DNA from: Kiritimatiellia bacterium
Lineage (GTDB): Bacteria > Verrucomicrobiota > Kiritimatiellia > SLAD01
NCBI GenBank assembly: GCA_007126995.1
Contig: SLAD01000104.1
Coordinates: 1 to 7,507 of the forward strand
Reading direction: 5' to 3'
DNA length: 7,507 nt
Below, piece after piece: positions 6,487 to 7,507 of the stretch; the stretch's first letter is position 1; every line of letters begins with the position of its first letter. Both the position numbers and the translations under genes were made by a program. The notes under the pieces are model-generated. The model was given only the letters and a program-made list of their open reading frames with translations. It did not search any database and was not told where the DNA came from.

Positions 6487-7507
6487 TCAAATGATCTCAA
6501 ACCTTTCCGAATAAATACTCCGCCAATCGACGCCCAGTGCCCGCAGCCCCAATTCCGCCGCATCCATCATCGGTTCGGGGCCGCAAAGATAGTAGCAGAA
6601 CGCCTCCGGCTTGTCGGGCAGGTGCCGTTTAAGTAATTCCTGGTCGACCCGTCCGGTTTCCCCCTTCCAGTCAGGATGCGGTTCTTCCAGCACATGCACG
6701 AGCTTCAGGTTGATCACTTTGGCCAACTGATCCAGCTCCTCCCGGAATGTGACGACGTCCCATGCGGGATTGGCATAGATCAGGATGGCCTGTCTAGTAT
6801 CCGCTTGCCGGGCCATCGTTCGGAGCATACTCATGGCCGGCGTAATCCCAATACCTCCCATGACCAGAAAGAGATGCTTCTCTTGCTCCACCGTAAAGGA
6901 ACCCATCGGCCCCTCCAAAAACGCCTTCGTCCCGGGTTCAATCTTCTCCCAACGGGAGGTGAAGTCGCCGGCGGCCTTAGCGGTAAGCAACAGCGTGCGG
7001 TCGTCACTGGCTGAGGCAATCGAGAACGGATGCTGCTGCATTGAGAATGGCGTTGGGCCAATGGTGATCCAGACAAACTGGCCGCTGGCGAAAGCCATGC
7101 CGTCATGTCCACAGGCGACCAGATGCAGCGTCCAGCAATCGTCGCGTTCGGGAGTAACTTTTACAATCTCCCACGGCCTGGATTTGCTGCGCCAAGGCCG
7201 GATGAACCGCGTGTGTACAACGAGGTAACCCAGACCGACGAACACCAGCAACAGCAGTCCCTGTTGCCAGTATGCCGCCAAATAGTGCGCCACCTGAATA
7301 CTATGCGCCACGCCCACAACCAGCACGCCCAACGCCAAGATCCCGTGCAGGAGCCGCCATCGCTCATAACTCAGGCCGAAGTCTAACCGCCACAAACTGG
7401 AGGCCAACAGCAGGACCAAGGCGATCGATGCGCCGGACAGTGCTACTGCCCTAGGCAGATTCACGCGCGGATCGAAATAGGACAAGAAATCAGGATCAGC
7501 AAGCAGG
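6487..7507 (-). CDS. Ferric reductase-like flavocytochrome, 5' end cut by window
   Basis: The C-terminal 339 residues of a membrane oxidoreductase that passes electrons from NAD(P)H via FAD to heme and across the inner membrane. The frame stays open through the right edge, and only about three of the family's usual six helices are present, so the N-terminus lies outside the window; TTG 7485 is an unlikely start. Numbering from Met/Leu at 7485: helices at about 14-31, 46-62 and 74-91. His47 and His61, 14 apart (in RLLHG and VAHS), fit the paired heme ligands of ferric reductase-like domains. The FAD-binding motif is HPFSIAS (152-158), preceded by GQFVWI (135-140). The nucleotide-binding motif is GGIGITP (210-216). 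CGPEPMM (301-307) and the end YSERFEII are typical of ferredoxin-NADP reductase-like domains. The electron acceptor (iron, oxygen, quinone or periplasmic protein) cannot be told. It converges on the SRPBCC-like gene and is followed by the 39-residue membrane protein. Confidence 0.88.
   Translation of the reverse strand, partial: LLADPDFLSYFDPRVNLPRAVALSGASIALVLLLASSLWRLDFGLSYERWRLLHGILALGVLVVGVAHSIQVAHYLAAYWQQGLLLLVFVGLGYLVVHTRFIRPWRSKSRPWEIVKVTPERDDCWTLHLVACGHDGMAFASGQFVWITIGPTPFSMQQHPFSIASASDDRTLLLTAKAAGDFTSRWEKIEPGTKAFLEGPMGSFTVEQEKHLFLVMGGIGITPAMSMLRTMARQADTRQAILIYANPAWDVVTFREELDQLAKVINLKLVHVLEEPHPDWKGETGRVDQELLKRHLPDKPEAFCYYLCGPEPMMDAAELGLRALGVDWRSIYSERFEII

Noticed and set aside
6471..6563. 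N-terminal extension of the small minus-strand frame (70-residue reading)
   Set aside because: It overlaps the conserved C-terminal end of the reductase and delays the basic head and helix; the MKK start at 6470 is more natural.

Overview
The window holds bacterial envelope and secretion genes: seven protein-coding genes and one likely small one, on both strands. No tRNA, rRNA, CRISPR array or mobile element was seen. The exported GEVED-type surface protein with a Verrucomicrobia-like C-terminus (ending in an FFRVTAP-type motif), the moderate GC content and the many long exported proteins of unknown function suggest the PVC group (Verrucomicrobiota, Kiritimatiellota, Lentisphaerota or relatives). 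This is an inference from style, and other Gram-negative lineages are not excluded.

Layout. Positions 8-1675 (+) encode a large exported GEVED-domain protein. After about 180 non-coding bases, 1855-5181 (+) is a compact four-gene operon: an exported DsrE-like protein with a CPGC motif, a predicted lipoprotein with an NTF2-like region and three membrane helices, a small exported three-cysteine protein, and a transporter-like membrane protein with about 14-15 helices and a duplicated SHxGL motif. Inside the operon, stop codons overlap the next gene's ribosome binding site or start codon. After a further 150 bases, 5332-6270 (+) encodes an exported protein that looks like an SRPBCC/START-type lipid-binding-fold protein. 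Converging on it from the right edge (-) is a ferric reductase-like flavocytochrome cut by the window end, followed by a likely 39-residue single-helix membrane protein. A short hairpin lies between the convergent units.

How the genes may work together. Every product appears to act at or across the inner membrane or in the periplasm. The periplasmic CxxC DsrE protein, the membrane-anchored lipoprotein, the cysteine-containing small protein and the polytopic permease-like protein are probably co-expressed and may form one envelope module for transport or thiol/sulfur handling. The adjacent reductase can move electrons from NAD(P)H through FAD and heme across the membrane, but its link to the operon is only by proximity. 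The four-gene operon is the best candidate here for an undescribed system; its function cannot be read from the sequence.
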